Positions 42,861 to 54,414 are shown, counted from the stretch's first letter. The stretch: 64,000 bases of DNA from Malachius bipustulatus (GCA_910589415.1 OU342636.1:1780437-1844436), one strand, 5' to 3'. Notes: generated by a model from the letters alone, not told the origin. Numbers and translations: made by a program.

Positions 42861-45560
42861 AAAACGCTATCTTGGCGTTGTATCTACCTTATCTTATCTC
42901 TTACCTGTATCTTATCTACCGTCTAGTTTTAGACGGGTGCTTTCCCACAGTTTCCGCCCTGCTATGTGCTAAAGTGAAAACAGCTCTGCTTGTCCAATCA
43001 GATGACAGCAGATTCCTTTTATCTTATCTACCATCTTTCCAAGATTGGGTGCTTTAAGATTTTCCGCCCTGCATGGCTAAAGTGAAAAATCCCTCTGTTG
43101 TCTCAACGGAAGACAACAGAATATCTCTACCTTATCTTATCTATCGTTCAAGAAAACGAAAATTGAATTTGCGATTTTCTTCTTGATAAAAGACAGGCGT
43201 AAGCTTTAGTCAAAGCTTCGTGCCTTTCTTATCCCTAATTTCTTTTCAAAGAAAAGAATTTATCTTATCTTACCTTATCAGTATCTATTAGTGTCATAAT
43301 AAAATGGTAGCTAATACTTATCTTCTCTGTGAATATTTTCCCAGATGGAAAATAAAAATCTATGTGAGTTCGAGTTTTGAATTTACAAAGATGACTTTAG
43401 ATATTCGGTTGAAATAAATAAATCTGAACACGGATATCGAATGTCCCCTACCTTAGTGATGAAAATGGTTGTTCCATTTTTCTTATCTTACTGATGATAT
43501 AATTTATCTTATAATTTACCTTAATGTTTATCTAATAATCCAGGCGATTATTGATGTTTTCTCTGTGCGATTATCGAATGTTTATCTGTGCGATTATTGG
43601 ATGATTTATCGAAGTGACTATTGCGATTACGCTATTTGATAAGCTACGCAGTGATTATCTGCAAATTAGCCTTTCTAAGGCTGGCGAAGCAACTTTCTTT
43701 CTCTTAACCGTTTATTATGGAGTCGCATAGACGACGACATATAGTCAAATTTTGCTGGTTCAAAGATGAAAAATCTTGCCCATGGATTACCCTTGAAGAC
43801 TCCAAAATTTATCTTTCCCTGTACATAGATGTTTTGATGCCCAAGTTTGGACAGCATCAACCCCCCCCTTGAGGATCGTGTTTCACTTTTCCTTTGCTAA
43901 ACCTGCTACTTAACCGCGACAGTCTCATTCCAGATTTTTCCGCGCCCCCACTGTTTCAGTGGCGGTGCATGCTCCAAATCAGAATGCAGGGTTGTCGTTG
44001 GTCAAGGGAACATTACCTAATGGCAAAAGGAGGAAACCGTGCCCACCTCAGGAGATCTAATATTATCCTTATCTTATCGTATCTATCAATTATCTTATCA
44101 TATCTAACCATACCTTATCGTATTATCATATCTTGTTGTCTAGAAACTATTCCTTTGTTTTTCTACATTGTTCAGAGAGAACAATTACAGTTCAAGAAAA
44201 GTTATCTTAATTACCTTATTATCTACCGTTACTAGCATATCTTTTATTTTTTTACCTTTGCAATGAAGCATGAATATTTTTATTTTTATACCTTATGAAT
44301 AATTATTACCTAGTGCTTAATATTTAAGTTGCATGTAATTTTAGTAAACCTAACGCTATTCCCTTTGAAAAGTTGCATGTTACGTTAGTAAGCATATATG
44401 AGAGAAATTTTATTCATTCAATGAAACAGTTCTACGATGTCGTTGACAATTTGTTCGTTCAGAATCATTATCTTATTTCCTCGAAAGGATCACAACAATA
44501 TTTGTGAACATGATTTTTGGATCATATTCCCTAAATTTATCGTCACCTAGCTGTCCCGCAAACATACCCTCCTTCGGGTACAGTAACAACTTGAAATACG
44601 CCGATGCTCTTTCTAGTTGGTTTATCTTTACGTCTTTCCTTACCCCGGTAAAGAGAGGTGTGTAACGTTGTTAAAGTTTTCTTCTCTATTGGGTCCATTT
44701 AAAATTATTGAATGGGATCTTATTATCTAAATCCTTGTTAATTAAGACATTCATCAAGGCACCCTTTTTAATTCTATTATGAAAAGGAGTGAAAGTTCTA
44801 TTCATTAAAATAATATGAGTTTCGAGCTCGCATCGCCACCTGTTACTGAATGGTATAACTAGTACAATATCCAAACTAGGCAAGTTCAGGATCCCTACAT
44901 TTTCAGTATGATCTGTAATTTCTCTTTATACAATCTTCTTTCCGTTAACAAGAAACATAGATGCCCCTAGCGACTAGTTTCAGGAATTTAAAATGCAACA
45001 ACCTTCTTTGAGTTGCGCAGCAAAAGGTCCTACGGCATTCCTGAACAGGTTACGATATTTTCCAATCCCGGTGCTCGAAGCGAGAAGACGTACCCCTACC
45101 TTTACCTTCTTCTATCTAAAAGAACCAAAACTTGTTCAAACTATCCAAAACTTTCTCTAATAAGATCTATATATTGTTCTAGTTCTTTTTATGTACCCCA
45201 TCAATTCGGGTACTATCTTATCTCATCAGTAAATTTGACTACGGAGTAGAACTTCGCACTTGCCTTGACCGACGCCATCTTTGGTTCTCCATTTTCCACG
45301 CTTTGATATCCACCTTTATGGAAGGAATCGCTTTCATTATCTGAGAGTTTTGCTGCTACTCGCCCCTAAATACTGGACCTTAACATCCGGAGCCCGATAT
45401 TTTCGAGTCCCAATCGACCTCAAGGGTGAGACCGCCGACCGACATCCAGCGCGTGTTTCCACGAGACACGAGACCACACACCTGTCTTTCGCCATCCCAG
45501 AGAGAGTTCACGGTTTGCTCTCTAGTGATCTCATCCAGGGCCCCGTTTCTCCAGGTGCAA
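42861..45560 (+). ncRNA. Hairpin-rich non-coding tract of unknown function
   Basis: About 2.7 kb without a convincing ORF, punctuated by TTATCTTATCTA phrases and many short perfect hairpins. Two tandem units (42,912-43,023 and 43,024-43,136) share a conserved core, TTTCCGCCCTGC...GCTAAAGTGAAAA, and two stems whose sides change together between units. Further hairpins include AAGCTTT/AAAGCTT (43,201), TACCC/GGGTA (44,571) and TTCAGGAAT/ATTCCTGAA closing a branched fold (44,981-45,051). A G-U pair in one stem favours a plus-strand transcript. It may be a structured RNA, a transposon leader or LTR, or a regulatory array; RNA type is a tentative label. Confidence 0.4.
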
Positions 45561-45812
45561 CTTGACTTTTCAGAGAAGAGAAAAGTCATTCAGTAAGCAA
45601 ATAGCACATAACCTTTTGATCAAAGTGATATCCATGAGGCCAAGTTAAGAATTATTATACCTATTTATTACCGTATCTCGTCAAGAGAAAAATGCAGTTT
45701 TTATAATTGAAGAATTATAGTCATAACTATTGAAATATCTGATCTTTAATTATTACTGTTACTATTGAAATTACTATTACGACGCAAATGTCAATTATCC
45801 TGTGAAGGAAAA
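45561..45812. other. Spacer
   Basis: AT-rich; begins with the small hairpin ACTTTTCAGAGAAGAGAAAA. No gene seen. Confidence 0.4.
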
Positions 45813-46365
45813 TACAGGGTGTCCAGGTATGAGTGTAAGAGCTACACGTGGCGACCTTCCTTGGACTATTTTGAGTAAAAAATCTTAATACAATAATGCT
45901 CTAAACGTCTTCACGGTGCCACAGGAGGTCATCAAAGTTAGAAATTATGGGTCACAAATATGCATATTATTGAACTTCTATTTCCTTTTGCAGTTACGGT
46001 TAACATTTTTAAAGACTTTTGCAAAGTCTTATTTCATTTAATTTTCGTAACAGTGCAATTATTAACTTTTTTAACATTTCCTAATTTTTTTTTTTTAGAA
46101 ATGCTAAAAAAGTTAATAATTGCACTGTTACGAAAATTAAATGTAATAAGACTTTGCAAAAGTCTTTAAAACTGTTAACCGTAACTGCAAAAGGAAACAG
46201 AAGTTCAATAATATGCATATTTGTGACCCAGAATTTCTAACTTTGATGACCTCCTGTGGCACCGTGAAGACGTTTAGAGCATTATTATATTAAGATTTTT
46301 TACTCAAAATAGTCCAAGGAAGGTCGCCACGTGTAGCTCTTACACTCATACCTGGACACCTTGTA
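45813..46365. mobile_element. Palindromic element, copy A (553 bp)
   Basis: Near-perfect hairpin with ~270-bp arms from TACAGGGTGTCCAGGTATGA to CATACCTGGACACCTTGTA. The centre is a T/A run at about 46,085-46,100. A second copy of the same length is at 52,285-52,839. TA dinucleotides at both ends may be the target duplication. Frames inside are mirror artefacts. Confidence 0.85.
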
Positions 46366-46393
46366 GACGTCTATCTTCTCAATCATTTATTAT

Positions 46394-47523
46394 GCCCGGT
46401 TTCACCAACAGCAAATAAATCTCTAAATAACTATTGAATGAATAAGTTTTATTCTCTAGTTAAATCTATTCTTGTTTCACCAACGTGTTTGACAGCTCAG
46501 TTAGTTATTCATAAAATAGGCAGATATTCAGTACAATTTCGACCATAAATTGTACATTTATGCATGAAATTGCAGTAACGTCACCTTAAATTTTAAAAAA
46601 ATAACATCCTAATTCGTGTTGTGTCTGGTTGATTTATTAATTCCAACGTGCGCTTTGCGTGGATACACATAATACCTATTACAATTATTAAACAAACCAT
46701 AGTGTATCAACTTTATAAGTGGATGAACAACAGTGGAGAGTGAAAATGAAGCGAAAACTCATACAGCTTTTCCCAAGTCACTCCCTGCTACTTGCGTGTG
46801 CTTTTTGAAAAGCAAGCCGAAGGACTAAAGAATGAATATGAAGCAATGCTGATTTTCCCTCTTGTTCAAGTGTGCAAGGTTTCATCTGGCTGGGACGCCT
46901 TCTTGCCTCGTGCTCTTCATCTGAAGACTCGGAAGAAAACGATGAAGATGCTGAAAGGCTAGTTCGAAAAATAACTGATTATGATAGCAGTGTTTGATAA
47001 ATCTTATTTAGAATAAATTGAAGTACCTTGTAATATTCAAATAACTTTAGTAGGTACCTATTAACTGGAATAATAATTCATTTCTTAAACACTTTCCTAT
47101 GGTCCATTTAATTATTATAAACTTTGTAGGTAGTAATAATTATTGTTGTATAGCTATTATAATAGCTATATGTTGATATTATATATAATATCAACACACC
47201 AGACAACAAAATTAAATAAAAAACAAGTTTTTTGTGTTTTTTTTACCCTTGATTTACCAATCACTCCCATCAAATACACTATAAGATTAACTTTAGAGTA
47301 TTTTCTCACATTAATCAGTGTTGTAGAGCTGCAGAAGGAAAATTGAGGTTATAAAACTATGAATAGAGACGTTAACTGGAACTATTTGGCTGGTTAGTTT
47401 ATTTGCCGATTTATTCATAGAATAGAGCTATTCGTGTTTGGTGAAACAGAAGCTGTCACTTTTTAACCAATGAATTGGTTTAATCTATGAATAAGGTCTT
47501 ATTTACTGTTGGTGAAACCGGGC
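46394..47523. mobile_element. Decayed 1.13-kb element with GCCCGGTTTCACCAACAG termini
   Basis: Terminal inverted repeats of ~25 bp (GCCCGGTTTCACCAACAGCA left, complement right) with sub-terminal copies of TTTCACCAA/TTGGTGAAA (46,475 and 47,440). The interior (about 46,740-46,990) has a disrupted acidic frame (SSSEDSEENDEDAE) that could be a transposase N-terminal remnant. A Harbinger relation is possible but unproven; no clear target duplication. Confidence 0.65.
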
Positions 47524-48044
47524 ATCAACCTGTTAAATGAGATACTTATGATTAACCATATGATCAATTAATTAGTATTTTGTTACCATAGATTTTCAAT
47601 TCATCACCAATTTGTAAATAAATTCAGGAATACATTTTTATTAAATAGTCAATTTTTTTATTCAGTAGTTAGTTACAGTAGTTAGAAATTATGAACATCT
47701 CACATCCTGAGCGAATTTTGATGCCTTTATAGTTCAGGTTATTTTAGATCTATCATTCAAAATTAAGCTGAAAGGACATCTGGCATCCCAGCATTATCTT
47801 TTATCTTAGAGGAAATTAAACCGTACCGCTTTACGTAGCTAATGTTACTACAGTCCCACAAAATCTGAGTGAGATTTTGGTGGCATTGAACAACAGTGCT
47901 TCGACCCAACGAAGGTAAGTCGATAACTGTTTTTCGACGATAATTAGCCAAGAGCTAATTTATATTAGCCGAGAACTAATTTGTAATTGACGAGAGCTAC
48001 AGTTGCATACCGTTTCTTTGGCAATTAGCCTTACATATCTCCAG
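47524..48044. other. No recognisable gene
   Basis: AT-rich lead-in to the minisatellite. It includes three AGAGCTAA/GAGAACTAA-type phrases at about 47,948-47,990. No coding frame supported. Confidence 0.4.
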
Positions 48045-48826
48045 CAATGTTGCGTAACACTCACTTGGCAATGTTGCAAAATAACCTTTTCGTAAACTTA
48101 TGTAATAATCATCTTGCAACCTTGTATAATAATCATCTCGCAACGTTGCATGATAACCATCTCGCAAAGTTGCATAATAACCATCTCGCAACGTTGCATA
48201 ATAACCATCTCGCAACGTTGCATAATAACCATCTCGCAACGTTGCATAATAGTCATCTCGTAACGCCGCACATTAATCATCTCGCAACGTTGCACTAAAA
48301 ACATCTCGCAACGTTGCATAATAATCTTCTCTCAACGTTGCACATTAATCATCTCACAACGTTGCATAATAATCATCTCGCAACGTTGCATAATAGTCAT
48401 ATCGTAACGTTGCATAATAACCGTCTCGCAACGTTGCATAATAACTATCTCGTAACGTTGCATAATAGTCATCTCGCAACGTTGCACTAAAACCATCTCG
48501 TAACGTTGCATAATAACCATCTCGCAACGCTGCATAATAATCTTCTCTCAACGTTGCACATTAATCTTCTCGCAACGTTGCATAATAATCATCTCGCAAC
48601 ATTGCATAATAACCATCTGGCAACGTTGCCTAATAACCGTCTAGCAACGTTGCATAATAACCATCTCCCAACATTGCATAATGGCCATCTCGCAACGTTG
48701 CATAATAATAATCTCTCAACATTGCACATTAATAATCTCGCAACGTTGCATAATAATCATCTCGCAATGTTGCATATACATTGTCTCGCAACGTTGCATT
48801 AAGCTTCTCTCGCAATGTTTTGTAAC
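48045..48826. repeat. 24-bp minisatellite, ~32 copies
   Basis: The unit is CGCAACGTTGCATAATAACC plus ATCT with modest variation. The core CAACGTTG is itself palindromic. Because 24 is divisible by three, frames stay open on both strands and give 8-residue repeats; these are not genes. Confidence 0.9.
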
Positions 48827-48850
48827 ATTTCCTTATGTAATGTTGATGAT

Positions 48851-49064
48851 ACCTTGCAACAACATTACAGGAACGTGCCTGCAATGCTCTAAGTACCTTA
48901 AACGCAATTTACATAAGCAACATTGCCAGAGAAATGTGATGAAACGTTACATAACATTCCTTTTGCAACGTTGCGTAACATTTCTCTCGCAATGTTGCAT
49001 ATGTACATTGCATTTAAGGTACTTAGAGCATTGCAGGCACGTTCCTGTAATGTTGTTGCAAGGT
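48851..49064. repeat. Inverted repeat flanking the minisatellite
   Basis: Arms ACCTTGCAACAACATTACAG onward (48,851 to about 48,910) and the complement (about 49,005-49,064) enclose ~95 bp with further CAACGTTGCG and CAATGTTGCA cores. The right edge recurs inverted at 62,637-62,705. Confidence 0.8.
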
Positions 49065-49126
49065 ATGAATCAATATTACAAATAACAATAATTCATTGCA
49101 GTAACATTCCTAAAAAAAATCCTAAA

Positions 49127-49735
49127 ATGAATTCTAAAATTGAGGCTGTAAAGACATCTCATAATAATCTTGATGTTTTTGTCAAAAACTTTGTTGATGA
49201 AAATGCAAATGCGATGGAGTCTATGGAATCTAGGCTGTCTGCTCTTGAAGATAAGTTATCATCTGCTGATGATGCTGGCATGTCATCTACTGCTGTTGTT
49301 GATAAAACGCAAGAAGTGGTAATTGAAGAAATTGATGATAGGAGAAACCGTGAGAATAACTTGCTTATTTTGAATGTTCCTGAACAGAAGAAAAATGATG
49401 ATGGTAAACTGTTAAGAGATTATGATCTCAATAAGGTTAAAAAGATTTTGGAAAGAATTGAAAACTTAGGATCTACTCTCTCTCATGGGAAGATAAGGCG
49501 TGTGGGAAATTATGATGCTGCTAGGACGCGCCCCATTCGTGTCCGACTGGATTGTCGGCAAGATGTCACAGATGTTATGGCTCATTGGCGTTTGATACCC
49601 AAGGAATATCATGTGTCCTTTGATCTAACAAAGTTCCAAAGGGCTCAATTCAATGAACTGAGGAATACTGCAAAGATTTTTAATGCCTTGGAGGAAAATA
49701 AGAAGAATTATGTTAATAAATTGTTAAATTTGTAA
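49127..49735 (+). CDS. Non-LTR retrotransposon ORF1 (202 aa)
   Basis: ATG at 49,127 (MNSKIEAVKTSHNN). An N-terminal coiled-coil-like region (about 20-75) is followed by RRNRENNLLILNVPE and a basic/aromatic RNA-binding-like segment, resembling ORF1 proteins of CR1/Jockey/L2-type elements that chaperone element RNA. No zinc knuckle. Upstream frame belongs to repeat DNA, so the ATG given is preferred. The frame is intact, but the partner ORF2 is broken. Confidence 0.7.
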   Translation: MNSKIEAVKTSHNNLDVFVKNFVDENANAMESMESRLSALEDKLSSADDAGMSSTAVVDKTQEVVIEEIDDRRNRENNLLILNVPEQKKNDDGKLLRDYDLNKVKKILERIENLGSTLSHGKIRRVGNYDAARTRPIRVRLDCRQDVTDVMAHWRLIPKEYHVSFDLTKFQRAQFNELRNTAKIFNALEENKKNYVNKLLNL

Positions 49736-49859
49736 ACGGAAATCCGAAGATTTTCAACATAAAACTTAAAAAGAGTAATATCTCAACTCAGTTACATGGA
49801 TCTCAGTCTTATCCTTCTGTAGTTCCAAAAAACTAGATCAGTCAACGGACAGCAAGATA

Positions 49860-52080
49860 ATGGTCTACTATCAAAATGTCAGAGGTCTACGTACGAAATT
49901 AGATGTAACTTCTAGGAATATTGGTCTCTTATCACCGTCTCCTGACATCATTGTATTAACGGAGACCTGGCTGCATCCTGGGATATCTGACATGGAGATT
50001 GGACTTCATAATTATTATATTTTTCGTAGGGATAGGTACAGTTTTGAAAACTCTCCATGTGGAGGGGGCATACTTATTGCTGTTAAATCTAGTTTAAGTT
50101 CTAAGGTAATTTTTATAGGTGTTAATTGTGAGGAGATTTTTGTTCAAATAAATAATCTCAGTAAAAGCTTAATTATTGGCGGATTTTATACGCCTACTGT
50201 TGATTCTGAAAACTATGTATCGCATGTTATCTCTTTTGAGAAGTTGATGGATAATTATAAAGATAATGAATTTATTTTGGAATGTCACAATTTTTCCCCA
50301 TTCATCATAGTAAGGGTTAGTAAGAAGTTGATGGATAATTATAAAGATAATGAATTTTTCATTATGGGTGACTATAATTTGCGTGAGACATTATGGTTTA
50401 ATAAGTCTGATTTATCAGATAATTTGTTGGCTGAGACATACTGCTCAGATGCATTGGTTCAAGAGAACTCTGTTCTTCTTATGAATATGTTTTCGTATTT
50501 TGGAATGTCACAATTTTTCCCCATTCATCATAGTAAGGGTTATGGGTCACGTGGGATTTGGGATTCTCTACTTTGTCTGAAAATAATGTTAAACTTATTG
50601 ATGCATTGGACTCGCTGGTTCCTCTTGATGCACATCATGACCAGATATCTCTTGAATTAAATTCCTGCCTTGTTAGTAATGTTAAATGTATTAAAAATGG
50701 ATTTGATTTCTTGAGGGCTGATTATGATTCCATTAATGCCGGGTTATCTGGTACTAGTTGGGATGATGTATTATTGGATCAAGACATTGATCATACTACT
50801 GAATTATTTCATTCGATTTTGGATGATTTAATAACTACTTATGTTCCTTTGAAAAAAGAAACTAAGGAAACTTATCCTAGATGGTACTCAAGTGATTTAA
50901 TCTCTAAAATTATAAATAAAAAGAAGATACATAAACAATGGTTGGAATTTGGTGTGTTTCAGGATTACATTCTGTTTAAAAAGCTCAGAGCAGGGTGTAT
51001 CAGAAAATCCAGGCTGGATAGATCTGCCTTTATCAATGGTGTTGAGCAATATGACCACAAATAATAAGCACTTTTGGAATTATGTAAACTCGTTAACTAA
51101 GTCTAACTTAATACCTGAAGAAATGTTTTTCCAGAACTCTAGAAGTAATTGTTCCAAGAGTTCCTGTGATCTCTTTGCGAAAAATTTTGAGCTCGCTTAT
51201 TTACAAGCAGACTCTTCGTCTCGTCATTTGTTATTGTTTGATGATGAGTTTGATTTTACTATTAGTTTAGAAGAGATAATTTCCACTATTGCTAGTCTTA
51301 ATGATAGGAAAGCGGTTGGACCTGATGGTTTATCATTCTTTTTTGTTAAGAGGTGTGCTGAATCCTTGGCTGAACCGTTGTTGATACTATTTAGAAAATC
51401 TTTGGCTTTAGGCATTATGCCGAAATTGTGGAAAAAAACTTTCATTACGCCAGCTTTTAAGGCTGGAAACAGACATATAATGTATCAGATTGCAATTATT
51501 GGCGTTATTTCAAAAATCTTTGACTCTATTATGGCCAATAGTCTCTCTGAAGTATGCATTTTGTCAATTGTTAAAGAGCAGCATGGCTTTGTTAGGGGCA
51601 GATCTACTCTAACAAATCTAATATTTTACAACAACTTTATATCTGAAGTACTTAATGATAGAGTAAATGAAGCTAGACAAATTGATTCCATCTACTTAGA
51701 CTTTGCAAAGGCATTCGATTCTGTTAATCACAATTTATTGATTCATAAGTTATTTAAATTTGGCTTAAGTGGTGGAACGTTAAAATGGTTATTTTACTAC
51801 TTATCTGATAGAGTTGTCGGTACGAATTAAAGGCAATTTGTCTGATCCCTTTGCAGCGACGTCTGGTGTTCCACAGGGGTCTCATCTTGGGCCCTTGTTG
51901 TTCATATTATTTATTAATGATGTTGCAGATGGTTTGGTGTCTTGCCAAATCCTAATTTTTGCGGATGACATTAAGATTTTCAAAAGGAGCCATAATGTCC
52001 ATGACCAGATATGTTTGCAGAGGGATCTTGACAGTATCTATACTTGGGCTTGTAATAATCTTTTAACCCTTAGTTGGTAA
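49860..52080 (+). pseudogene. Non-LTR ORF2: endonuclease and reverse transcriptase (frameshifted)
   Basis: Endonuclease start MVYYQNVRGLRTKL, ETWLHPGI, GGGILIAVK and MGDYNL. RT blocks: KAVGPDGL, HGFVRGRSTLTN, YLDFAKAFDSVNH, GVPQGSHLGPLL and the catalytic FADD (near 51,961). At least three frame changes (near 50,550, 51,000 and 51,820) disable it, and an 84-bp in-frame duplication disturbs the endonuclease. The sequence ends soon after the thumb (LLTLSW, stop at 52,078), shorter than usual. Apurinic-endonuclease type, CR1/Jockey-like. Confidence 0.9.
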
Positions 52081-52098
52081 CATACTTTTTTTCACTTT

Positions 52099-52183
52099 AT
52101 AAGTAACATCCGTCTCTCAGTCGGTGATCATATTACAGTTCCAGCATTATAGGTAACATCCGTCGCTCAGTCGGAATAGGTAT
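52099..52183 (+). repeat. Two 51-bp-period repeats in the non-LTR 3' region
   Basis: GTAACATCCGTCTCTCAGTC and a one-base variant occur at 52,103 and 52,154, each followed by GG. Short CCG...CGG stems are possible. Probably the 3' UTR of the element. Confidence 0.6.
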
Positions 52184-52284
52184 TATAATAATATGTATAA
52201 TTACATATTTATTCGAATGTATTCTAGTAAACACAAATATATTTTATTAAAACAAGACTTATTTCATTTTTATACATTTTTTTA

Positions 52285-52839
52285 TACAGGGTGTCCAGGT
52301 ATGAGTGTAAGAGCTACACGTGGCGACCTTCCTTGGACTATTTTGAGTAAAAAATCTTAATACAAAAATGCTCTAAATGTCTTCACGGTGCCACAGGAGG
52401 TCATCAAAGTTAGAAATTCTGGGTCACAAATATGCATATTATTGAACTTCTGTTTCCTTTTGCAGTTACGGTTAACATTTTCAAAGACTTTTGCAAAGTC
52501 TTATTTCATTTAATTTTCGTAACAGTGCAATTATTAACTTTTTTAACATTTTCTAAATTTTATTTTTTTTAGAAATGTTAAAAAAGTTAATAATTGCACT
52601 TTTACGAAAATTAAATGAAATAAGACTTTGCAAAAGTCTTTGAAAATGTTAACCGTAACTGCAAAAGGAAATAGAAGTTCAATAATATCCATATTTGTGA
52701 CCCAGAATTTCTAACTTTGATGACCTCCTGTGGCACCGTGAAGACGTTTAGAGCATTTTTGTATTAAGATTTTTTACTCAAAATAGTCCAAGGAAGGTCG
52801 CCACGTGTAGCTCTTACACTCATACCTGGACACCATGTA
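52285..52839. mobile_element. Palindromic element, copy B (555 bp)
   Basis: Same sequence family as 45,813-46,365: starts TACAGGGTGTCCAGGTATGA, ends CCTGGACACCATGTA, arms ~270 bp. Differences between the copies are few and scattered. Confidence 0.85.
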
Positions 52840-52845
52840 TACACC

Positions 52846-53570
52846 GTGTTTTATATTAAGTCGGCACTATTGCTAACTTCGTTATTATTTAACCTAGAAA
52901 GTCGGTTAAATTAGCAAACTAGTAGTATTTTTGCCGCTGAATAAAATAGCGAAAGCAGAAAAACAATTGAACATCGCGTTTTCGAGATATTTAAAAAAAT
53001 GTAACTTTTTAATGGAAAACCCTGTATATTTTTAGATGGATCGCTTGCAAATTTTTTTTTAAAGGGAAAAGTCTTTATACACTATGATCCTAAAATAATA
53101 AATTCATTAATTATTCATTATTTTATTACTCCCAAAGTAGGCTGCAACAATTATTGTAATTTAGTGTACCTACGTAATGTAAGGTAAAAAAATTATGTCG
53201 TCTTCAATAGTGTATTTTTCAATAAAAAATACACTAAAAATAAGAGTTGTTACCTTGAAAAGGATTTAATTTTACATAAACAAATAACAGAACTTGTTTG
53301 TATTGTAAAATTTTATTATTTTAGGATCATAGTGCATAGAGACTTTTTCCTTTAAAAAATTTTTTGCAACCGATCCATCTAAAAATATACAGGGTGTTAC
53401 ATAAAAAATATTTATTTTTTTAAATATCTCGAAAACGCGATGTTCAATTGTTTTCCTGTTTTCATGGTTTTATTCAGGAGAAAAAATACTACTAGTTTGC
53501 TAATTTAACCGACTTTCTAGCTCAAATAATAACGAAGTTAGCAATAGTGGCGACTTAATTTAAAACACAG
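52846..53570. repeat. Foldback interleaved with a second inverted repeat
   Basis: Outer arms: 52,846 to about 53,120 against about 53,300-53,570 (AACACGGTGT side, with TAGTTTGCTAATTTAACCGA as a shared block). Between and beyond lies another pair, about 53,193-53,300 against 53,573-53,672, including CTCAATAGTGTATTTTT. The order is left-1, left-2, right-1, right-2. Non-coding. Confidence 0.65.
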
Positions 53571-53921
53571 ACAAGTTCTGTTATTTGTTTATTTAAAATT
53601 AAATCCTTTTCAATATAACAACCACTTTTTTTGTGTTTTTTTTTTTATTGAAAAATACACTATTGAGGACAATATAAATTAGTAGTTTATTTCGACTGTC
53701 CAGTTATATTATGATATTAGGAATTATTTGGGTTTGCAGTCAATTAAATTAAAGAACACTCTTTTTTCTACGTCAAGCTTTCGAATTAATTTTAATTCTT
53801 CTTCAGGACTATCTATAATATGATTAACAATATTAAATTTAGTATATAGGTGTTACAAAGATGGAAATTATATACTTACAGAATTTGAGATTAAAATTTA
53901 AAGTTTGTAAAAATTGCTAAC

Positions 53922-54104
53922 TGTGGTATATTCGGAACTAATAAGAATCGTTTACAACTAAACACTTTATTCACAATTCAAAAATAAAAATTACAGAAAC
54001 GCAAAACTCTACTGTACACCGGCCATTTTCCTATTCTCTGTCTTTTTGTCCTGCGCATACCTACACACTAGGTTACCAAACCTCCCAAATATTTATACAC
54101 AACA
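53922..54104 (-). repeat. Gypsy 3' LTR (183 bp)
   Basis: Short LTR, identical to the right copy. Inside it lies ~310 bp of 3' UTR before the ORF stop at 54,415. Confidence 0.95.
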
Positions 54105-54414
54105 ATTCCTCCCCTTTTTATAATATGCTTACAAATGACTTACTTAAAGCTATAAGTATGTACAATTCAACCCCATTTTATTCAAGCATTTATCAACCTT
54201 ATATTTATGTTATATTTACACGTTCAAAGTTTCTCGAACTCAAAATATCTAAATTCATATAACTTTTCTACATAAAATTACACTGCTATAAAATAAAGTC
54301 CACTGTCACAGATGCTTTAACCCACTTTATACATTTTTATACATACATACCTACTTACAAATCTTGTACCACCTATAAGGCTCTTACAACTAAATCAGGT
54401 TAATCTAACAAACA

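Noticed and set aside
48045..48826. Long open frames on both strands giving 8-residue repeats
   Set aside because: The 24-bp unit is divisible by three, so every frame without a stop in one unit stays open. No start context or homology.
48045..48826. CRISPR-like regular array
   Set aside because: Units are contiguous with no unique spacers, and the DNA is eukaryotic.
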